DNA of 64,000 bases from an uncultured Roseateles sp. (GTDB lineage: Bacteria; Pseudomonadota; Gammaproteobacteria; Burkholderiales; Burkholderiaceae), in contig CAMPJJ010000020.1 in assembly GCA_946886855.1 (NCBI GenBank), positions 1 to 64,000 of the forward strand, in the 5' to 3' direction. Positions 61,166 to 64,000 of the stretch are shown here, one piece after another (positions within the stretch are counted from its first letter, which is position 1; every line of letters begins with the position of its first letter). Under the pieces are notes generated by a model that had not been told where the DNA came from, made no database searches, and worked only from the letters and a program-made list of their open reading frames with translations. The position numbers were made by a program, and so were the translations under genes.

Positions 61166-61180
61166 CGCCGCAGTATGCGC

Positions 61181-61774
61181 TCAGGCGGCGCGCGCGAGCG
61201 CCTGCTCGACGCTCACGATGTCGGCGAAGCGGCCTTGCAGGGCGACTTCGGTGCGCAGCTTGAGGTCGTCGACGCCGACCACGACGCCGCTGGCGTGCGG
61301 GATGGGGAAGGTGTGCGTCGCCTCGGTCACATAGTCGACGGTCCAGCCCTCGTCGCTGGCGTGGCGGGTGGTGGTCTCGCAGCACTGCTCGGTGCGGATG
61401 CCCGCGACGATCAGCCGGCGGATGCCGTGCTCGGTCAGCCACACCGACAGGCCGGTGCCGACCAGCGCGCTGTGGCGGCGCTTGAGGAATTCGGCGGCGA
61501 TGGGCACCTGCGCCAGGCCGTCGAGCGGGCGGACGTGGCCGCTGACCAGCGAGAAGGGGTTGTCCGCCGTCTCCGGACCGTCGCTGTGGAGGATGCGGAT
61601 GATCGGCAGGCCGCGGGCCGCGGCGCCGTCGAGCAGGGCGTTGGTGCGCTCCTGGAACGCCGGCCAAGTGGCCTCGTCCCAGTAGGGGCGATGGCGGAAG
61701 GATTCCTGGACGTCGATCAGCAGGACGGCGGTCGTGGGGGCAGCGGTGGCGGCGGCGTGAGAGGCGGTGGTCAT
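61181..61774 (-). CDS. Isochorismatase-fold cysteine hydrolase
   Basis: 197 residues. The catalytic triad region shows LLIDVQESF (Asp), a Lys in the KRRHSALVG region, and RTEQCCETT with the nucleophile Cys. This fold includes nicotinamidases, isochorismatases and ureidoacrylate hydrolases. The ATG at 61774 has GGAG upstream; two upstream ATGs are in frame but lack good sites. The 15-nt spacing to the GlxA-type regulator suggests that one controls the other. Confidence 0.9.
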   Translation of the reverse strand: MTTASHAAATAAPTTAVLLIDVQESFRHRPYWDEATWPAFQERTNALLDGAAARGLPIIRILHSDGPETADNPFSLVSGHVRPLDGLAQVPIAAEFLKRRHSALVGTGLSVWLTEHGIRRLIVAGIRTEQCCETTTRHASDEGWTVDYVTEATHTFPIPHASGVVVGVDDLKLRTEVALQGRFADIVSVEQALARAA

Positions 61775-61876
61775 CGAGGACTCCATCGGGGGGTTGATGG
61801 GCGTCATCGTGCCGGCGACCGCGCCCGCCGTCGCGCCGCCGGCGGACCAGTCGCGGTCAAATCAGGACATCGGTCC

Positions 61877-62476
61877 TCAGTCTTCGCGCGTCACCCGCTG
61901 GGCCAGCGGCAGCTTGGCCTCGACGTCCAGCGCGTCCCAGCCCTTGCGGCCGATGCGGCGCAGCGTGTCGATGTTAGCCTCGTAGATCGCGTCGGTGTCG
62001 GGCATGGTCTCGACGGCGCGCTCGATGCTCTCCTCGCGCAGCACGTGCAGCGTGGGGTAGGGCGACCGGTTGCTGAAGTTGTCGACGTCGTCCGCCTCGG
62101 TGCCGTCGAACTGGTAGTCGGGGTGGAAGCTCGCGACCTGCAGCACGCCGTCCAGGTCCAGGTCTTCCACCAGCGCATCGGCCGCGCCGAGGAAGTCGTT
62201 GAAGTCCAGGAAGTCGTTCAGCACCCAGGGATGGACCAGCAGCGTGGTCTCGGTCTCGTCCGGATCGGCGCGGTTGAGCGAGAGCAGCTCATGCGCCAGG
62301 TCCTTGAGCAGATCCTCCGGCGTGCGCGCCGCGCTGACCACGGTGCGCAGCCGCTGGTTCACCTCGACGCTCTTGGCGAAGGGGCACAGGTTCAGGCCGA
62401 TCACCGCCCGCTGCAACCAGCGGTGGGTGTCGTCGAGAACGGTCTTTTCCTGGTCGGGCGCGATCGGAGCGGTCAT
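61877..62476 (-). CDS. DUF1415 family protein
   Basis: 199 residues. The N-terminus TVLDDTHRWLQRAVIGLNLCPFA and the central LVHPWVLNDFLDFNDFLG are the family hallmarks. The function of DUF1415 is not known. Located 42 nt upstream of the M20 gene on the same strand, so they may be an operon. Confidence 0.92.
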   Translation of the reverse strand: MTAPIAPDQEKTVLDDTHRWLQRAVIGLNLCPFAKSVEVNQRLRTVVSAARTPEDLLKDLAHELLSLNRADPDETETTLLVHPWVLNDFLDFNDFLGAADALVEDLDLDGVLQVASFHPDYQFDGTEADDVDNFSNRSPYPTLHVLREESIERAVETMPDTDAIYEANIDTLRRIGRKGWDALDVEAKLPLAQRVTRED

Positions 62477-62518
62477 CGGGCGGAAGCGGGTCGTTGTCGT
62501 GAAAGGCGGCGCGCAGGC

Positions 62519-63733
62519 TCAGGCCTGGGCGGGCCGGGGCTGCTTGAACCAGGCGTCCACCAGCCGGACCCACATCGAGCCGCCCAGCGGGATCAGCTCG
62601 TCGTTGAAGTCGTAGCTCGGGTTGTGCAGCATGCAGGGGCCCAGGCCGTGGCCGCCTTCGCGGTGGCTGCCGTCGCCGTTGCCGATCAGGAAATAGCAGC
62701 CCGGCACTTCCTGGAGGTAGTAGCTGAAGTCTTCGGCGCCCATCGTGGGCTCGAACTCCTGCACGTTGGGCGCGCCCAGCATCTCGGTCAGCACGCCGCG
62801 GACGAACGCGGTCTCGGCGGCGTGGTTGATCGTTGGCGGGTAGTTGCGGTGGAACGAGAACTCGCACTGGACCTCGAAGGCGTCGCCGGTGGCCTCGGTG
62901 ATCTGCTTCATGCGGCGTTCGATCAGGTCCAGCGTCTCCAGCGTGAAGGTGCGGACGGTGCCCTGCAGCTCGCAGCTTTCAGGGATCACGTTGGTGGCCT
63001 CGCCGGCATGGATCATCGTCACCGAGATCACGCCCGCGTCGATCGGCCGCTTGTTGCGGGTGATGATGGTCTGGTAGGCCTGCACCAGGTGCGCGGCCAC
63101 GACCACCGGGTCGGTGCCCAGGTGCGGCATCGCGCCGTGCGCGCCCTTGCCCTTGATGCGGACCTTGAACTCGTTGCTCGAGGCGAAGACCGGTCCGCTC
63201 TTGAGCGCGAACTGCCCGGCGGCCATGCCCGGCCAGTTGTGGATGCCGAACATGGCTTCCATCGGGAACTTGGTGAACAGGCCGTCCTTGATCATCTCGC
63301 GGGCGCCGCCGCCGCCTTCCTCCGCCGGCTGGAAGACGACGTAGACGGTGCCGTCGAAGTCGCGTTGCGCCGCCAGGTGCTTGGCCCCTGCCAGCAGCAT
63401 CGCCGTGTGGCCGTCGTGGCCGCACGCGTGCATCTTGCCGGGGTGCTTGCTGGCGTGGGGGAAGGTGTTGTGCTCGGTGATCGGGAGCGCGTCGATGTCG
63501 GCGCGCAGCCCCAGCGTGCGGCCGCTGGCGCCGCCGTCGCGGCCCCGGATGATGCCGACCACGCCGGTCTTGCCCAGGCCGCGGTGGACCTCGATGCCCC
63601 AGTCGGTCAGGGCCTGGGCCACCACGTCGGCGGTGCGGTCCTCGTGGAAGCAGAGTTCAGGATGCGCGTGCAGGTCACGTCGCAGCTTGGCGATGGCCGG
63701 GGCGTCGGCCAGGATGGGTTCGATCAGCTTCAT
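62519..63733 (-). CDS. M20-family amidohydrolase
   Basis: 404 residues, metal-dependent amidohydrolase of the hippurate hydrolase/N-acyl-amino-acid amidohydrolase group. Metal and catalytic residues are in HACGHDGHTAM near residues 104-114, PAEEGGGGAREM near 140, and the late region NPSYDFNDE. It cleaves N-acyl or N-aroyl amino acids. It is upstream of DUF1415 in the transcription direction. Confidence 0.93.
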   Translation of the reverse strand: MKLIEPILADAPAIAKLRRDLHAHPELCFHEDRTADVVAQALTDWGIEVHRGLGKTGVVGIIRGRDGGASGRTLGLRADIDALPITEHNTFPHASKHPGKMHACGHDGHTAMLLAGAKHLAAQRDFDGTVYVVFQPAEEGGGGAREMIKDGLFTKFPMEAMFGIHNWPGMAAGQFALKSGPVFASSNEFKVRIKGKGAHGAMPHLGTDPVVVAAHLVQAYQTIITRNKRPIDAGVISVTMIHAGEATNVIPESCELQGTVRTFTLETLDLIERRMKQITEATGDAFEVQCEFSFHRNYPPTINHAAETAFVRGVLTEMLGAPNVQEFEPTMGAEDFSYYLQEVPGCYFLIGNGDGSHREGGHGLGPCMLHNPSYDFNDELIPLGGSMWVRLVDAWFKQPRPAQA

Positions 63734-63793
63734 GTGCGGGCACTCCGATGTCGTCGCGACAGCGCGTCGGGCTTGCCGCGAGCCAGAAAGGCC

Positions 63794-63818
63794 GCGGCGC
63801 CGCTCAGGGCGGCGCCGC
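63794..63818 (-). terminator. Candidate terminator of the right-edge gene
   Basis: GCGGCGCCGC (63794-63803) and GCGGCGCCGC (63809-63818) are self-complementary arms with loop TCAGG. On the minus strand the stem is followed by GGCCTTTCTGG, a weak T tract, about 100 bp after the stop at 63915. Confidence 0.55.
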
Positions 63819-63914
63819 TGTGTCGGACCAGTGTACCCGCGGGGCCGGATCGGCGCCGTCGGCGGCGTGCGATCCCAGGCCAGGGTCTGCCCGGGGCGAC
63901 CCGGGGAGCGGAGG

Positions 63915-64000
63915 TCAGCGCTTCACGCGCCCGTCGTTGGTCAGCATGGTCATCTCGACGAAGCTCGAGCCCACATGCTTGTTGGGCTTGAAGTTCACGT
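63915..64000 (-). CDS. 3' end of a gene cut by the window edge
   Basis: Only the last 27 codons are inside the window, ending NKHVGSSFVEMTMLTNDGRV-K-R and stop. The segment is compact and well biased but too short for a family call. A substrate-binding-protein C-terminus is one possibility because such proteins often end with a similar hydrophobic-polar-basic tail, but this is a guess. Confidence 0.5.
   Translation of the reverse strand, partial: VNFKPNKHVGSSFVEMTMLTNDGRVKR

Noticed and set aside
1..64000. tRNA, rRNA, integrase, transposase or prophage genes
   Set aside because: None was recognised on either strand by reading; absence here is by inspection and not by a dedicated search.

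Overview
The window is a continuous stretch of very GC-rich chromosome with dense operons and no plasmid, phage or insertion-sequence genes. Several features point to a betaproteobacterium of the order Burkholderiales, probably the Roseateles/Mitsuaria/Rubrivivax group: the block slmA, DUF815 ATPase, NUDIX, hisI, hisE, DUF4870, HIT, tatABC; the imuA-imuB-dnaE2 mutasome; a Bug-type solute receptor; and betaproteobacterial-type ArgB and GshA. The genus is inference from gene order and protein style, not a database result.

Layout. 1-4.1 kb: a class D beta-lactamase cut by the left edge, an unknown helical protein, a membrane protein and a 23-residue microprotein. 4.2-10.8 kb: a lipase-like hydrolase, then the SOS mutagenesis operon imuA-imuB-dnaE2 behind a perfect LexA box. 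10.8-13.9 kb: a two-component system and a GNAT acetyltransferase, separated by an 11-bp tandem repeat. 14.0-24.9 kb: a carboxylate uptake and activation island (Crp/Fnr regulator, two CoA ligases, a full Liv-type ABC transporter, a Bug receptor). 25.1-27.0 kb: two convergent genes of unknown function. 27.2-36.7 kb: housekeeping genes (dtd, CDF transporter, argB, slmA, hisIE, tatABC). 36.9-42.8 kb: transporters and an unusual ion channel. 42.9-51.3 kb: a phosphonate island with a LysR regulator, an Apple/PAN-domain phosphodiesterase, PhnDCE uptake, an iron alcohol dehydrogenase and phosphonatase. 51.4-55.8 kb: an aldo/keto reductase with its LysR partner, a small SOS-driven transcription unit, fur, and a Fur-box-headed PepSY unit. 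55.9-64 kb: a cNMP-domain flavoprotein, a thioesterase, gshA, a GlxA-type regulator with an isochorismatase-fold hydrolase, DUF1415, an M20 amidohydrolase and the 3' end of one more gene.

Most interesting signals. (1) A perfect LexA box lies in the 17-nt spacer of a promoter driving an otherwise easily missed 36-codon hydrophobic peptide gene (53636-53746, minus), with a strong terminator at 53482-53546: a complete SOS-inducible unit of about 300 nt. (2) A dispersed intergenic element of about 73 bp occurs three times (about 916, 36771, 51358). Its hairpin shows compensatory base changes at six paired positions. (3) Four tandem 14-bp units each encode the mini-ORF MKETA with its own Shine-Dalgarno, coupled by ATGA overlaps into the DUF4870 gene (34108-34167). 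(4) An Apple/PAN-fused phosphodiesterase stands beside a phosphonate operon that lacks PhnW.
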